Part shown: piece by piece, positions 27,482 through 37,455 of the stretch
How the letters are laid out: each line of letters opens with the position of its first letter
Numbering within the stretch: the first letter of the stretch is position 1
Assembly (NCBI RefSeq): GCF_001718835.1
Contig: NZ_CP013443.1
Span: 1,612,001 to 1,676,000 of the forward strand
Reading direction: 5' to 3'
DNA length: 64,000 nt
Source of the DNA: Burkholderia cepacia
Lineage (GTDB): Bacteria; Pseudomonadota; Gammaproteobacteria; Burkholderiales; Burkholderiaceae
Notes under the pieces: model-generated
Seen by the model: the letters and a program-made list of their open reading frames with translations, nothing else
What the model was told of the DNA's origin: nothing
The model's database searches: none
Program-made: the position numbers and the translations under genes

Positions 27482-29236
27482 TCAGCCTTGCCTGCCGGCC
27501 TTGAGCTTTGCGAGCTCCTCGTCGCGCAGCGCGCGGCGCAGGATCTTGCCGACGTTCGTCTGCGGCAGCGCGTCGCGGAACTCGACGAATTTCGGCATCT
27601 TGTAGCCGGTGAGGTTCTTGCGGCAGTGCGCGAGCACATCGTCGGCCGTCAGCGACGGGTCGCGGCGCACGACGAACACCTTGATCCGTTCGCCCTGTAC
27701 CTCGTCCGGAATGCCGATCGCCGCGGCTTCGCTGATGCCCGGATGCATCACCAGCACTTCCTCGATCTCGTTCGGATACACGTTGAAGCCCGACACGAGG
27801 ATCATGTCCTTCTTGCGGTCGATCAGGCGGATGAAGCCGCGTTCGTCCATCACGCCGATGTCGCCGGTGGCGAGCCAGCCGTCGGCGTCGATCACCTTGG
27901 CCGTCTCGTCGGGGCGCTGCCAGTAGCCGCGCATCACCTGCGGGCCGTGCACGCACAGCTCGCCCGGCTCGCCGACGGGCGCCCAGGTGCCGTCCTCACG
28001 GCGAAAGCGCACGACGGTGGACGGCGCGGGCAGGCCGATCGAACCGCTGAACGCAGCCATGTCGTTCAGGTCGACGGGGTTCATCGTGACGATCGGCGAG
28101 CATTCGGTCAGGCCGTAGCCTTCGACGACCGGCCGGCCCGTCACCTGCTGGAAGCGCTCCGCGACCGCACGCTGCATCGCCATCCCGCCCGCCATCGCGA
28201 GCTTCAGCTTCGAGAAATCGCGCTTGCGGAACTCCTCGTTGTCGAGGAACGCGTTGTACAGCGTGTTGATGCCGGTGATCCCGGTGAACGTCTCGTTGCG
28301 GATGATCTTCATCACCATCGTCATGTCGCGCGGGTTCGCGATCAGGATGTTGCGCCCGCCGAGCCCCATGAAGATGAATGCGTTCACCGTCAGCGAGTAG
28401 ATGTGATACAGCGGCAGCGGCGTGAGCACGGTTTCGACGTCGCCCGATACCTGGTCGGCGATCCAGGCCTTCGCCTGCAGCAGGTTCGCGATCAGGTTGC
28501 CGTGCGTGAGCATCGCGCCTTTCGCGACGCCCGTCGTGCCGCCCGTGTATTGCAGGAACGCGAGGTCGTCGCGTGTCGTCTGCACGGGCTGCGGCTGGCC
28601 TCGCGCACCGAGCGCGAGCGCCGCGCGCAGTCGCACGGCCTGCGGCAGGTGGTAGGCCGGTACGAGCTTCTTCACGTGCTTCAGCACGAAATTGATCAGG
28701 CGTCCTTTCGCATTGAAGCCGTCGGCGAGCAGGTCGCCGAGCGCGGTGACGACGATGTTCTTCACCTGCGTTTCCGGCAGCGCATCCTGCAGCGTGCGCG
28801 CGAAATTCTCGAACACGACGATCGTCTGCGCGCCGCTGTCCTTCAACTGGTGCGCGAGTTCGCGCACGGTGTAGAGCGGATTGACGTTGACGACGATCGC
28901 ACCGGCTTTCAGCGTGCCGAACAGCGCGACCGGGTACTGGAACGTGTTCGGCAGCATGATCGCGACGCGGTCGCCGGGTTTGACGCCGAGGCTTTGCAGA
29001 TACGACGCGAACGCGTCGACTTTCTGCGCGAGCGTGCGGTAGGTCATCGATGCGCCCGCGCTCACATAGGCGACGCGCTCGGCGAAGCGGCTCGTGCATT
29101 CGTCGAAGAACTGCACGAGCGATGCGTATTGCGTGACGTCGATGTCGCGCGGGACGCCGGGCGGATATGACGCGTACCAGATGCCGTCGGTGTTCGGCGG
29201 CGTCTGCGTGGCGGCCGGCGCTGCGGGAGAGGGCAT
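27482..29236 (-). CDS. fadD: Long-chain fatty-acid-CoA ligase
   Basis: This 584-residue ANL-superfamily enzyme activates fatty acids to acyl-CoA for beta-oxidation. Seen are the P-loop-like LAFLQYTGGTTGVAKGAML, the A5 motif VVEGYGLTECSPIVT, the A7 region GWLATGDIGVMDERGFIRLIDRKKDMILVSGFNVYPNEIE (the FACS signature) and the C-terminal catalytic lysine in NVGKILRRALRDEEL. Length and motifs match bacterial FadD. It lies 85 bp downstream of a TetR regulator on the same strand, which probably controls it. Confidence 0.92.
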   Translation of the reverse strand: MPSPAAPAATQTPPNTDGIWYASYPPGVPRDIDVTQYASLVQFFDECTSRFAERVAYVSAGASMTYRTLAQKVDAFASYLQSLGVKPGDRVAIMLPNTFQYPVALFGTLKAGAIVVNVNPLYTVRELAHQLKDSGAQTIVVFENFARTLQDALPETQVKNIVVTALGDLLADGFNAKGRLINFVLKHVKKLVPAYHLPQAVRLRAALALGARGQPQPVQTTRDDLAFLQYTGGTTGVAKGAMLTHGNLIANLLQAKAWIADQVSGDVETVLTPLPLYHIYSLTVNAFIFMGLGGRNILIANPRDMTMVMKIIRNETFTGITGINTLYNAFLDNEEFRKRDFSKLKLAMAGGMAMQRAVAERFQQVTGRPVVEGYGLTECSPIVTMNPVDLNDMAAFSGSIGLPAPSTVVRFRREDGTWAPVGEPGELCVHGPQVMRGYWQRPDETAKVIDADGWLATGDIGVMDERGFIRLIDRKKDMILVSGFNVYPNEIEEVLVMHPGISEAAAIGIPDEVQGERIKVFVVRRDPSLTADDVLAHCRKNLTGYKMPKFVEFRDALPQTNVGKILRRALRDEELAKLKAGRQG

Positions 29237-29321
29237 GGGAGGCTCCTGGATCTTGATCTCGAGGGTAAGGCGGACGGCGTGCGGCGCGGCTGCGAGCGGC
29301 AGCCGCGCAAGGCAGCCGCCG

Positions 29322-30143
29322 TCAGGTTGCGTGATGCAGCGTCGCGTCGTCGGCCGGCGTGTCGGCGGGCGCGACCGGCACCGAGGGCGCCGCGGGCACG
29401 AGGTCGTTCGCGCCCGCGTCGTCGAGCACGGCCGCGAAGATCGACAGTTGCGCGCTGTCGGGCATCGGCGCTTTCAGCGCGGCGACGATCAGCGACGACA
29501 GCCGCGCGATCATCTGCACGTCGTTCATCGTGCGGCCTTGCGAGAACTCGTCGATCAGGCTTTCCGTTTCGGCGCCTGCGAGCGCGCCGGAGAGTGCGCC
29601 GATCGCGAAGTGCAGCCGCCAGCCGAGCTCCGTGCGCGGCAGGTGCGGCAACGCGCGCTGGAACGCATCGAAGAAGCGGCCCGCGACGCTTGCGTAGTGC
29701 GCGGTCAGGAAGTTGCGCACGAACGGCGACGGATCGGTGTACGCGCGGCCGATCAGCCGCAGGAACCCGGGCCCGCCGCGTTCGGGATTGCGCGATGCCT
29801 TCAGCGCGGGAATGAACATCGCGCCGAGCACGTGCTCGCAGGTGATGTGCGTGCCGAGTTGCGCATCGAAGCGGTCGAGGATGCCCAGGCGTTCCTGGTT
29901 GAGCTGGTCGAGCCGGCGCGACAGCATCGCGTGGATCAGCGCTTCCTTGCTGCCGAAGTGGTAGTTGACCGCGGCGAGGTTGACCGCCGCGCGCGAGGTG
30001 ATCTGGCGCATCGACATCGCCTCGAAGCCATGCTCGATGAACAGGTCCTCGGCCGCATCGAGGATGCGCGCCTTCGTCCCGCCGGTCTGCCGGTTGCCGG
30101 ACGGCCGTCCCGCGGATGGCCGCCCCTCCTGACTTACTGCCAT
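29322..30143 (-). CDS. TetR-family regulator next to fadD
   Basis: The 273-residue repressor has an N-terminal TetR helix-turn-helix (KARILDAAEDLFIEHGFEAMSMRQITSRAAVNLAAVNYHFGSKEALIHAML) and a ligand-binding domain of the CerR/PsrA-like type (RTELGWRLHFAIGALSGALAG). The C-terminus is an Ala/Pro/Asp-rich tail. ATG 30143 is chosen because GGGAGG precedes it and the HTH follows within 25 residues; two upstream ATGs have poorer context. Position before fadD suggests control of fatty-acid degradation in response to acyl-CoA, by analogy with PsrA/FadR-type TetR proteins. Confidence 0.85.
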   Translation of the reverse strand: MAVSQEGRPSAGRPSGNRQTGGTKARILDAAEDLFIEHGFEAMSMRQITSRAAVNLAAVNYHFGSKEALIHAMLSRRLDQLNQERLGILDRFDAQLGTHITCEHVLGAMFIPALKASRNPERGGPGFLRLIGRAYTDPSPFVRNFLTAHYASVAGRFFDAFQRALPHLPRTELGWRLHFAIGALSGALAGAETESLIDEFSQGRTMNDVQMIARLSSLIVAALKAPMPDSAQLSIFAAVLDDAGANDLVPAAPSVPVAPADTPADDATLHHAT

Positions 30144-30359
30144 GTCCCGCCTCCCATGCCGACTCGCGCGGACGCGAACCGGCGATTCGAATTTGTAATT
30201 CAAACAGCCGTTTTTATTAAGATAAAAAGCCGTGGGCCGCGCGGGCAAGCGCTGAATCTGGACAGAAACCTCTAGATCGATGTGCAGGTGCGGCAAGATC
30301 GCCGCGCGGCCTCCGCAGGCCGGGACGCGCGGCATGGTGCGTCGCGTCATCCTGCTCGC

Positions 30360-31580
30360 TCAGCCGACGGCGCTACGCGTATTGACCGATTGCGTCATGT
30401 CGATGCCGCGCCGCTCGCGGCTGAACAGGATCAGCACGGCGATCACGACGGCGACGATGCCGGCCACGAGCGCGAGCGCGAAGCTGTAATTGTTGTTGTT
30501 CGAAACGGCGAGCGAGGCCTGCATCGTCGCGTTGCCCGACGCGAGCAGGTTGCCGAGCTGGTAGACGACGCCGGGGAAGGTCGCGCGGATCTCGTCGGGC
30601 GAGATCTCGTTCAGGTGAACCGGGATCACGCCCCACGCACCCTGCACCGAGATCTGCATCAGGAACGCCCCCGCGGCGAGGGCGACCGGGCCGCTCGAGA
30701 AGGCCCACAGCGGCAGCACGGGCAGCGCGATCAGCGCGGCGACGAGGATCGTGCGGCGCCGGCCGAATTTCTCGGAGGCCGCGCCGAAGGTCAGCCCGCC
30801 GACGATGGCACCGATGTTCAGCACGATCGTGATCCACGACACGGTATGCGGATCGAAATGATGCTGTTCGCGCAGGAACGTCGGATAGAGATCCTGCGTG
30901 CCGTGCGAGAAGAAGTTGAATGCGGTCATCAGCACGATCGCGTAGATCGTGAGCTTCCAGTTCTGCTGCAGCGTGGCCCCGAGGCTCGGGCGCGGGCGCT
31001 TCTCCATCTGTTTCCACGCGGGCGATTCGGGCACGTGGGCGCGCACGTACAGCACGAGCAGCGCGGGCAGCACGCCGACCATGAACATCCCGCGCCAGCC
31101 GATGTACTGGTAGAGCAGGCCGAACACGACGGACGCGAGCAGGTAGCCGCTCGGATAGCCGGCCTGCAGCAACCCCGACACGAAGCCGCGTGCATGGGTC
31201 GGCACGGTTTCCATCGTCAGCGCGGAGCCGACACCCCATTCGCCGCCCATCGCGACGCCGAACAACGCGCGCAGCACGAGCAACGCGGTCAGGCTCGGCG
31301 CGAAACCCGACGCGAGTTCGAGCAGCGAGTAGCATGCGATGTTGACCATCAGCGTCGGGCGGCGGCCGAAGCGGTCGGCGAGCCGGCCGAAGATCAGCGC
31401 GCCGAGCGGACGCATCGCGAGTGTCAACGTGAGCGCGAACGCGACGGCGGGAATCGTCGATCCGAATTCGGCGGCGATGTCCTTCAGCACGAAGACCATC
31501 AGGAAGAAATCGAACGCATCGAGTGTCCAGCCCAGGTAGGCTGCGATCGTCACGTTGCGTTGTTCGCGGGTCCAGCTCAT
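30360..31580 (-). CDS. MFS transporter, carboxylate/sugar-acid type
   Basis: This 406-residue major-facilitator permease has 12 predicted helices. The N-terminus YLGWTLDAFDFFLMVFVLKDIAAEFG, the loop RLADRFGRRPTLM and the GGEWGVGSALTMETVPTHARGFVSGLLQAGYPSGYLLAS segment are typical of the sialate/lactate (SHS/AHS) subgroup that imports organic acids. The substrate cannot be fixed from sequence. The gene stands alone on the minus strand with a divergent acetyltransferase upstream. Confidence 0.85.
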   Translation of the reverse strand: MSWTREQRNVTIAAYLGWTLDAFDFFLMVFVLKDIAAEFGSTIPAVAFALTLTLAMRPLGALIFGRLADRFGRRPTLMVNIACYSLLELASGFAPSLTALLVLRALFGVAMGGEWGVGSALTMETVPTHARGFVSGLLQAGYPSGYLLASVVFGLLYQYIGWRGMFMVGVLPALLVLYVRAHVPESPAWKQMEKRPRPSLGATLQQNWKLTIYAIVLMTAFNFFSHGTQDLYPTFLREQHHFDPHTVSWITIVLNIGAIVGGLTFGAASEKFGRRRTILVAALIALPVLPLWAFSSGPVALAAGAFLMQISVQGAWGVIPVHLNEISPDEIRATFPGVVYQLGNLLASGNATMQASLAVSNNNNYSFALALVAGIVAVVIAVLILFSRERRGIDMTQSVNTRSAVG

Positions 31581-31825
31581 GTCCGAGGTCTCCTCGTTGG
31601 CTTGCGCAGTGCGGTTTCGCGTGCCTGTGCCGCCCGGCCGGCGCGCTGCGCGGGGGCCTCCATCGAGTGTAGGTCGCCGCGTCGCGCGACGCGGCCGAAT
31701 CGGGAATAATCCCTAGGAAATGGTCTGTTTCCGGCGGCGCAATGCCTGCGGGCGACGTGTCGGAACGGCCGCTGTAGTGTTTTTGTAATTCGACGGCGCA
31801 CGCGTGCGCCGGCTCAGGAGTCCCG

Positions 31826-32368
31826 ATGACCGCATGTCCCGCCGCTGCGCTGCCCGTGCTCGAAACTGCGCGGCTGTGGCTGCGTCCACGCGTGCTGGCC
31901 GATCTCGATGCCTGCCTCGCGATGGATCGCGATCCCGAGGTCACGCGGCACATCGCGGGCCCGTGGCACGATCCCGTCGAGCATCGACGCTTCGTCACGC
32001 ACCGGATCACGCGCGACTATCCGCCGGGCCTCGGCTACTGGTCGATCTTCGAGAAGGCCGCACCCGATGCGTTCATCGGCTGGATCCTGCTGATTCCGGA
32101 CTATGCGGACGGCGCGCGCGACGTCGAGATCGGCTGGCGGCTGGTGCGCAACGCGTGGGGGCGCGGCATCGCGAGCGAGGCGGCGGCTGCCGTCGTGCGC
32201 CACGCCTTCGACACCGTGCGCCTGCCGCGCGTGATCGCCGATATCGCGGAGGCCAACGCCGGCTCGCTGAACGTCGCGCGCAAGCTCGGGATGCGCCGGG
32301 TGAGCGTCGTGCAGGACGGCATCCCGTACATGCGCTACCGGCTCGAGCGCGACGATCTGCGCAGGTAG
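31826..32368 (+). CDS. GNAT-family N-acetyltransferase (RimJ-like)
   Basis: The 180-residue acetyltransferase has the order typical of RimJ/RimL relatives: ETARLWLRPRVLADLDACLAMDRDPEVTRHI at the start, IGWRLVRNAWGRGIASEAAAAVVRHAF (acetyl-CoA binding motif A, R-x-x-G-x-G/A variant), and VIADIAEANAGSLNVARKLGMRR near the end. CAGGAG precedes the ATG. The acceptor could be a protein N-terminus or a small molecule; no context clue settles this. Confidence 0.85.
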   Translation: MTACPAAALPVLETARLWLRPRVLADLDACLAMDRDPEVTRHIAGPWHDPVEHRRFVTHRITRDYPPGLGYWSIFEKAAPDAFIGWILLIPDYADGARDVEIGWRLVRNAWGRGIASEAAAAVVRHAFDTVRLPRVIADIAEANAGSLNVARKLGMRRVSVVQDGIPYMRYRLERDDLRR

Positions 32369-32492
32369 CGGCCGAGCATCGGCGTGCGGTTGTCATGGAT
32401 CGTCAAATCCGGGCAGGCGAGGGATGCGCGGTATTAACGCCGTGCAGGATCAGGAGTATCGTTGCCGGAATTTGTCGACAGAGGGCTCGATC

Positions 32493-33119
32493 ATGTCACT
32501 CGGCCGCGATGTTCACCTGATTCCCGTCAAGCTGGAAGAACTGCGTCCCACGCAGATGACGGTCGGCTATCGCGAAGTCAAGGCGAAGCGCAAGCACTGG
32601 AAGGGGCTCAGCAAGCGCGCGCGCAAGACCGCGATCGAATCGCACTGGTTCCCGGCCGTGCTCGGCCCGGGCGGGCTGCACTACATCACCGATCATCATC
32701 ATCTCGGCCTCGCGCTGATCGAGGAGGGCGAGGCGCGCGTGAACGCGATGCTGCTGAAGGACCTGTCGTGGCTCGACGACACGATCTTCTGGCGGATGAT
32801 GGAACACAACCAGTGGGTGCATCCGTTCGGCGCGGACGGCACGCGCCGCGACTACACGAACCTGCCGAAGGCGCTGACGGGGCTCGTGGACGATCCGTAC
32901 CGCAGCCTCGCCGGCGAACTGCGCACCGCGGGCGGCTACGCGAAGGACGCGACGCCGTTCAGCGAATTCCTGTGGGCCGACTACCTGCGCCAGCACGTGT
33001 CGCTCGACCAGATCCGCAAGAACTTCGCGAAGGCGCTCGATATCGCGCTGCATCGCGCGCACGAGCAGGATGCCCGCTATCTGCCCGGCTGGTCAGGCGT
33101 CATCGCCGTCAGGCCCTGA
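32493..33119 (+). CDS. ParB-like (ParBc_2) family protein
   Basis: The 208-residue protein matches the ParB/Srx-like chromosomal family: IPVKLEELRPTQMTVGYREVKAKRKHW, then WFPAVLGPGGLHYITDHHHLGLALIEEG (the DHHH nucleotide/metal-binding-like patch), and a C-terminal helical part (FSEFLWADYLRQHVSLDQIRKNFAKALDIALHRAHEQDA). The ATG at 32493 is used since homology begins there. Stand-alone members have no established role; it is not a chromosome-partition ParB (no HTH domain). The stop is 7 bp before the SulP gene. Confidence 0.78.
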   Translation: MSLGRDVHLIPVKLEELRPTQMTVGYREVKAKRKHWKGLSKRARKTAIESHWFPAVLGPGGLHYITDHHHLGLALIEEGEARVNAMLLKDLSWLDDTIFWRMMEHNQWVHPFGADGTRRDYTNLPKALTGLVDDPYRSLAGELRTAGGYAKDATPFSEFLWADYLRQHVSLDQIRKNFAKALDIALHRAHEQDARYLPGWSGVIAVRP

Positions 33120-33126
33120 GCACCTC

Positions 33127-34845
33127 ATGACGACCGCCCCGATCCGCCCCGATGCCGGCCCGCAGCATGCCGAGCATTTCTCCGCGCTCGACGCGGCCTC
33201 GCCGCCGCCGACGCGGCGCATCGGCCTCGACGCGCTGGCCGGCCTGTCGATCGCGGGCCTGCTGATACCCGAGGCGGTCGCGTACGCGGGGCTGGCCAAC
33301 CTGCCGCCGCAGGCCGGTCTCATCGCGTTGCTGTCGGGGCTCGTCGTCTATGCGCTCACCGGCAGCAGCCGTTTCGCGATCGTGTCGTCGACGTCGTCGT
33401 CGGCCGCCGTGCTCGCGGCGACCGTGCTCGCGGAGTCGGGAATGGCGCTTGCCGCGCAGCTCGCGCTCGCGGCGGCGCTCGTCGCGATGACGGGCGTGCT
33501 GTTCATCCTGGCGGGTGCCGCGCGGCTCGGCGGCATGTCGGATTTCGTCGCGCGGCCGGTACTGCGCGGCTTCACGTTCGGCCTCGCGCTGACGATCGTC
33601 ATCAAGCAGTTGCCGAAGATTCTCGCGATTTCCGTGCAGCACAGCGATGCACCGCATGTCGCGCTCGACCTGATCACCGGCGCGCCGCACGCGAATCTCG
33701 CGAGCGTCGTGCTCGGTGCGACCGCGCTGGCGTTGCTGTTCGCACTCGGACGGAGCTCGCGGGTGCCCGCGACGCTCGTCGTGATCGTGCTGTCGATCGC
33801 GGCCGGTTATGCGATCGACTGGCAGCGGTACGGCATTGCGATCGTCGGCCATATCGACTTCAGGCATATCGAGTTCGGCCTGCCGACCCTCGACCGCAAC
33901 GCGTGGATGCAGACCATCGAGCTTGCGTTCGCGCTGATGCTGATCCTGTATGCGGAGTCGTACGGGTCGATCCGCAACTTCGCACTGAAGCATGGCGACA
34001 GCGTGTCGCCGAACCGCGACCTCGTCGCGCTCGGCTGCGCGAATCTCGTGTCGGGCCTGCTGCACGGGATGCCGGTCGGCGCCGGCTATTCGGCGACCTC
34101 GGCGAACGAAGCGGCCGGCGCGCAGTCGCGCTTCGCGGGCCTGTGGGCGGCGGGCGTGGTCGCGCTGATCGTGTGGCTGCTGCTGCCGCAGCTCGCGCGC
34201 ACGCCGGAGCCCGTGCTCGCGGCGATCGTGATCTTCGCGGTCAGCCACTCGCTGCATCCGTCGGTATTCCGGCCGTACTGGGCGTGGCATCGCGACCGGC
34301 TCGTCGTGATCGCCGCGCTGCTCGCGGTGCTCGTGCTCGGTGTGCTGCACGGGCTGCTCGCGGCCATCGGCGTGAGCCTGCTGCTGACGCTGCGCAAGTT
34401 GTCCGAGCCGAACGTCAGCGTGCTCGGCAGGCTGCGCGACAGCCATGATTTCGTCGACGTCGCGAGCCACGCCGACGCGAAGCCGGTGCCGGGCGTGCTG
34501 ATCGTGCGGCCCGAGGCGCAGCTGTTCTTCGCGAATGCGGACCGGATGTTGAACCGTGTGCGCGCGTTGATGAAGGCCGCGCCGGACACGCATACCGTGA
34601 TGCTGAGCCTCGAGGAAACACCGGATGTCGACGGCACGACGATCGAGTCGTTGCGCACCTTTGCGGCCGAATGCGCGGCGCGCGGCCAGCGCTTGGCGAT
34701 GGTGCGGCTCAAGGTGCATGCGCTGCATGCGTTGCGTCGCGCGGCGGACGATACGCTGCACGACGATGCGATGTCGGAGCTGAGCGTCGACGAGAGCCTG
34801 CAACTGCTGCAGGCGTCGGGCCGCACGGCGACGGCCGACGCCTGA
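33127..34845 (+). CDS. SulP-family anion transporter with STAS domain
   Basis: The 572-residue inner-membrane transporter begins with the SulP signature (RIGLDALAGLSIAGLLIPEAVAYAGLANLPPQAGLIALL), and the ~10-12 helices include SSRFAIVSSTSSSAAVLAATV and GMPVGAGYSATSANEAAGAQSRFAGLW. The cytoplasmic STAS domain occupies about 440-560 (GVLIVRPEAQLFFANADRML...). SulP proteins move sulfate, bicarbonate or dicarboxylates; the substrate is not decided by this sequence. The gene ends 6 bp from the convergent epimerase gene. Confidence 0.88.
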   Translation: MTTAPIRPDAGPQHAEHFSALDAASPPPTRRIGLDALAGLSIAGLLIPEAVAYAGLANLPPQAGLIALLSGLVVYALTGSSRFAIVSSTSSSAAVLAATVLAESGMALAAQLALAAALVAMTGVLFILAGAARLGGMSDFVARPVLRGFTFGLALTIVIKQLPKILAISVQHSDAPHVALDLITGAPHANLASVVLGATALALLFALGRSSRVPATLVVIVLSIAAGYAIDWQRYGIAIVGHIDFRHIEFGLPTLDRNAWMQTIELAFALMLILYAESYGSIRNFALKHGDSVSPNRDLVALGCANLVSGLLHGMPVGAGYSATSANEAAGAQSRFAGLWAAGVVALIVWLLLPQLARTPEPVLAAIVIFAVSHSLHPSVFRPYWAWHRDRLVVIAALLAVLVLGVLHGLLAAIGVSLLLTLRKLSEPNVSVLGRLRDSHDFVDVASHADAKPVPGVLIVRPEAQLFFANADRMLNRVRALMKAAPDTHTVMLSLEETPDVDGTTIESLRTFAAECAARGQRLAMVRLKVHALHALRRAADDTLHDDAMSELSVDESLQLLQASGRTATADA

Positions 34846-34850
34846 CGGGG

Positions 34851-35921
34851 TCAGCGCGCATCAGGCACGTCGAGCACGTCGAGCAAGTCGAAGCGATACG
34901 CGATCTCGAGCGGCCGCGCCGGATCGAGCGTGACGGCGGTCGCGACGCCGCGCGCGTTGATCGGGTTCGGCGCGAGCGATGCCGCGCAACCCAGCTCGAA
35001 TGCGCTCGCAACCGGCTCGACGCCGACGCAGAGATTGCGCCCGTTCCACGGCGCATGGGTCCTGCCGCGATTGCTGATCCACAGCAGCAGCGACGGCAGC
35101 ACGGCGGCATCCCACGTCAGGCGGCAGGCCGTGCCGGCCACCTCGTCATGCAGCGTCACGCCGCCGTCGATCCCGCACAGCTGCACGATTTCCTCGGTCG
35201 CGTCCGCGAACGGCAGCCGGTCGAACGCGCGATGGCCGCCGTCGGCGAGCGGCACCCGGTCGAGGGTCTCGAACGTCGCGCCGGGGCGGCCGCGCGACAC
35301 GCCGGGCTCCGGTCCGCCCGGATGCACGACGCCGAAGCGGAACGCGTCCGGCTCGATGCGAAACGCGCCCGCGAGCGCCGGCAGCGCGAGATTCGGATGC
35401 AGGCCGATGGGGCGGCGTGCACCGGCGCGCGCATCGATCCGCAGCACGACGTCGAGCGCGGGACGGTGCGGGTCGGCGCGGATCGTGCGCGTGAGCCGCG
35501 CGATCGGCGAGCTGGCCGGATAGTCGAGCGCGATCTCGATGTCGAGCGCGCCGCGCCGCACGCAGGTCCATTGGCCGATGCAGCCGTAGCCGTGCTGCAG
35601 GTCGTCGCTCGGGTCGAGCGGCGCGTCGTGCGCGGCGACGGGCGTCGCAACCGCGTCGCGCCAGCCGTCGGCGAGGCCGTCCACCGACGGCTCGGCGTCC
35701 GCATATGGCACGCCGAACGGCACGCACGCGAATTCGCTGCGCATCACGCCGAGCAGGCCGTCGGGCCGGGGCGCGGGTTCGTCGAGCCACGGCGGCTCGT
35801 AAAACGGCCGGACGATGCGATCGCCGACGACGAACGCGACGCCGCCGAGCATGCCGCCTTGCGCATGCACGTCGAAGGCGCCGTGCGCCCATTCGAGATG
35901 CCAGACAGATTCGGATTCCAT
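34851..35921 (-). CDS. Aldose-1-epimerase-like protein
   Basis: The 356-residue galactose-mutarotase-fold protein has a sequence consistent with aldose-1-epimerase or glucose-6-phosphate-1-epimerase relatives: LLGVMRSEFACVPFGVPYADAEP, the His motif HGYGCIGQW, PIGLHPNLALPALAGAF and C-terminal NLCVGVEPVASAFELG. It would interconvert sugar anomers, helping the upstream kinase and zwf products enter catabolism. It is the last gene of the sugar operon, 46 bp after zwf. Confidence 0.8.
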   Translation of the reverse strand: MESESVWHLEWAHGAFDVHAQGGMLGGVAFVVGDRIVRPFYEPPWLDEPAPRPDGLLGVMRSEFACVPFGVPYADAEPSVDGLADGWRDAVATPVAAHDAPLDPSDDLQHGYGCIGQWTCVRRGALDIEIALDYPASSPIARLTRTIRADPHRPALDVVLRIDARAGARRPIGLHPNLALPALAGAFRIEPDAFRFGVVHPGGPEPGVSRGRPGATFETLDRVPLADGGHRAFDRLPFADATEEIVQLCGIDGGVTLHDEVAGTACRLTWDAAVLPSLLLWISNRGRTHAPWNGRNLCVGVEPVASAFELGCAASLAPNPINARGVATAVTLDPARPLEIAYRFDLLDVLDVPDAR

Positions 35922-35967
35922 GAGATCGATGCGTGAATGCTGAGAGCGTTGAAGGCGGCGCGGCCGG

Positions 35968-37455
35968 TCAGTTTTCTTCCTCGCGCCAGCACGTGCCGTG
36001 CCGCGCGAGCAGCGCGCTCGCCGGCGCGGGGCCCCAGCTGCCGGCCGCGTAAGGCTTCGGTGCGGGCGCGCGCTGCGCGGCGTCGGCGAGGATCGGCGCG
36101 ACCCAGCGCCATGCGGCTTCCTGTTCGTCGCGGCGCACGAACAGCGCGAGGCGTCCCGCGATCACGTCGAGCAGCAGGCGCTGATAGGCTTCCATCCGGT
36201 TTTGCTGGAAGAAGCGGTCGAACGCGAGATCGAGATGCACGCCCTGCAGCGACATGCCGAGCCCCGGCTGCTTCGCGAGCGTGCTGAGCCGGATCGCTTC
36301 GTCGGGCTGCAGGCGGATCGTCAGCCGGTTCGAGCCGGGCCGCAGCGCCGCGGCGCCGAGCGCCGAATGCGGCACCGGCCGGAAGTTGACGACGATCTCG
36401 GCCACGCGATCGGCGAGCCGCTTGCCGGTGCGCAGGAAGAACGGCACGCCGGCCCAGCGCCAGTTGTCGACCTCGGCCTTCAGCGCGATGAAGGTCTCGG
36501 TGGCGCTGTCGGCCGCGATGCCCGGCTCGTCCCGGTAGGCCGGCACGGCCGCGCCGCGCACCGCGCCCGCGCGATACTGGCCGCGCACGACGCTGCGGGC
36601 AATGTCGTCGCCGGCGAGCGGCTTCAGCGCACGCAGCACGCGCAGCTTCTCGTCGCGCACCGCGTCCGCGTCCATCGATTGCGGCGGCTCCATCGCGATG
36701 ATCGCGAGCAGTTGCAGCAGGTGGTTCTGCACCATGTCGCGCAGCGCGCCGGTCTGGTCGTAGAACGCGCCGCGCCCGCCGACGCCGAGTTCTTCCGCGA
36801 CGGTGATCTGGATGTTCTCGATCCATTCGCGCCGCCACAGCGGCTCGAACATCACGTTGCCGAAGCGCAGCGCGAACAGGTTCTGCACCGCCTCCTTGCC
36901 GAGGTAGTGATCGATCCGGTAGATCTGCTCCTCGCTGAAGATCGTGCCGACCGCATCGTTGATCGCGGCCGACGACGCGAGATCGTAGCCGAGCGGCTTC
37001 TCGAGCACGACGCGCGAAGACGGCGGCGCGAGGCCCGCCGCCGCGAGCGAGCGGCAGATCGGCACGAACAGCGACGGCCCGGTCGCGAGATAGAAGATGC
37101 GCCGGCCCGGCATCGGCTCGAGCGCGTCGCGCAGGCGCGCGAACGCGTCCGGACGGCTCGCGTCGAGTTCGACGTAGGCGAGCCGTTCGACGAAGCCGCG
37201 CCATGACGCCGTGTCGAACAACGCGGCATCGACGTGCGGGCGCACGGACGCATCGACCCAGCGCAGGTAGCCGGCATGGTCGAACGGATTCTGCGCGACC
37301 GCGACGATGCGTCCGGCGCTCGCGAGCAGGCCGTCGCGATGCGCGGCGTACAGCGCCGGCAGGATCTTGCGCATCGCGAGGTCGCCGGTGCCGCCGAACA
37401 GCACAAACGCGAACGCGGACGGGTCGCGCGATGCGGATGCGTGGGCGGCGTTCAT
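35968..37455 (-). CDS. zwf: Glucose-6-phosphate 1-dehydrogenase
   Basis: This 495-residue enzyme oxidises glucose-6-phosphate to 6-phosphogluconolactone with NAD(P)+. It shows the N-terminal dinucleotide motif FVLFGGTGDLAMRKILPAL, the active-site signature RIDHYLGKEAVQNLF and FFLRTGKRLADRVAEI. The start overlaps the kinase stop by 4 bp (ATGA), so kinase and zwf are translationally coupled. Placement after a sugar kinase and ABC importer indicates a dedicated route from imported hexose into the Entner-Doudoroff/pentose-phosphate pathways. A second zwf elsewhere in the genome is likely but cannot be seen here. Confidence 0.93.
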   Translation of the reverse strand: MNAAHASASRDPSAFAFVLFGGTGDLAMRKILPALYAAHRDGLLASAGRIVAVAQNPFDHAGYLRWVDASVRPHVDAALFDTASWRGFVERLAYVELDASRPDAFARLRDALEPMPGRRIFYLATGPSLFVPICRSLAAAGLAPPSSRVVLEKPLGYDLASSAAINDAVGTIFSEEQIYRIDHYLGKEAVQNLFALRFGNVMFEPLWRREWIENIQITVAEELGVGGRGAFYDQTGALRDMVQNHLLQLLAIIAMEPPQSMDADAVRDEKLRVLRALKPLAGDDIARSVVRGQYRAGAVRGAAVPAYRDEPGIAADSATETFIALKAEVDNWRWAGVPFFLRTGKRLADRVAEIVVNFRPVPHSALGAAALRPGSNRLTIRLQPDEAIRLSTLAKQPGLGMSLQGVHLDLAFDRFFQQNRMEAYQRLLLDVIAGRLALFVRRDEQEAAWRWVAPILADAAQRAPAPKPYAAGSWGPAPASALLARHGTCWREEEN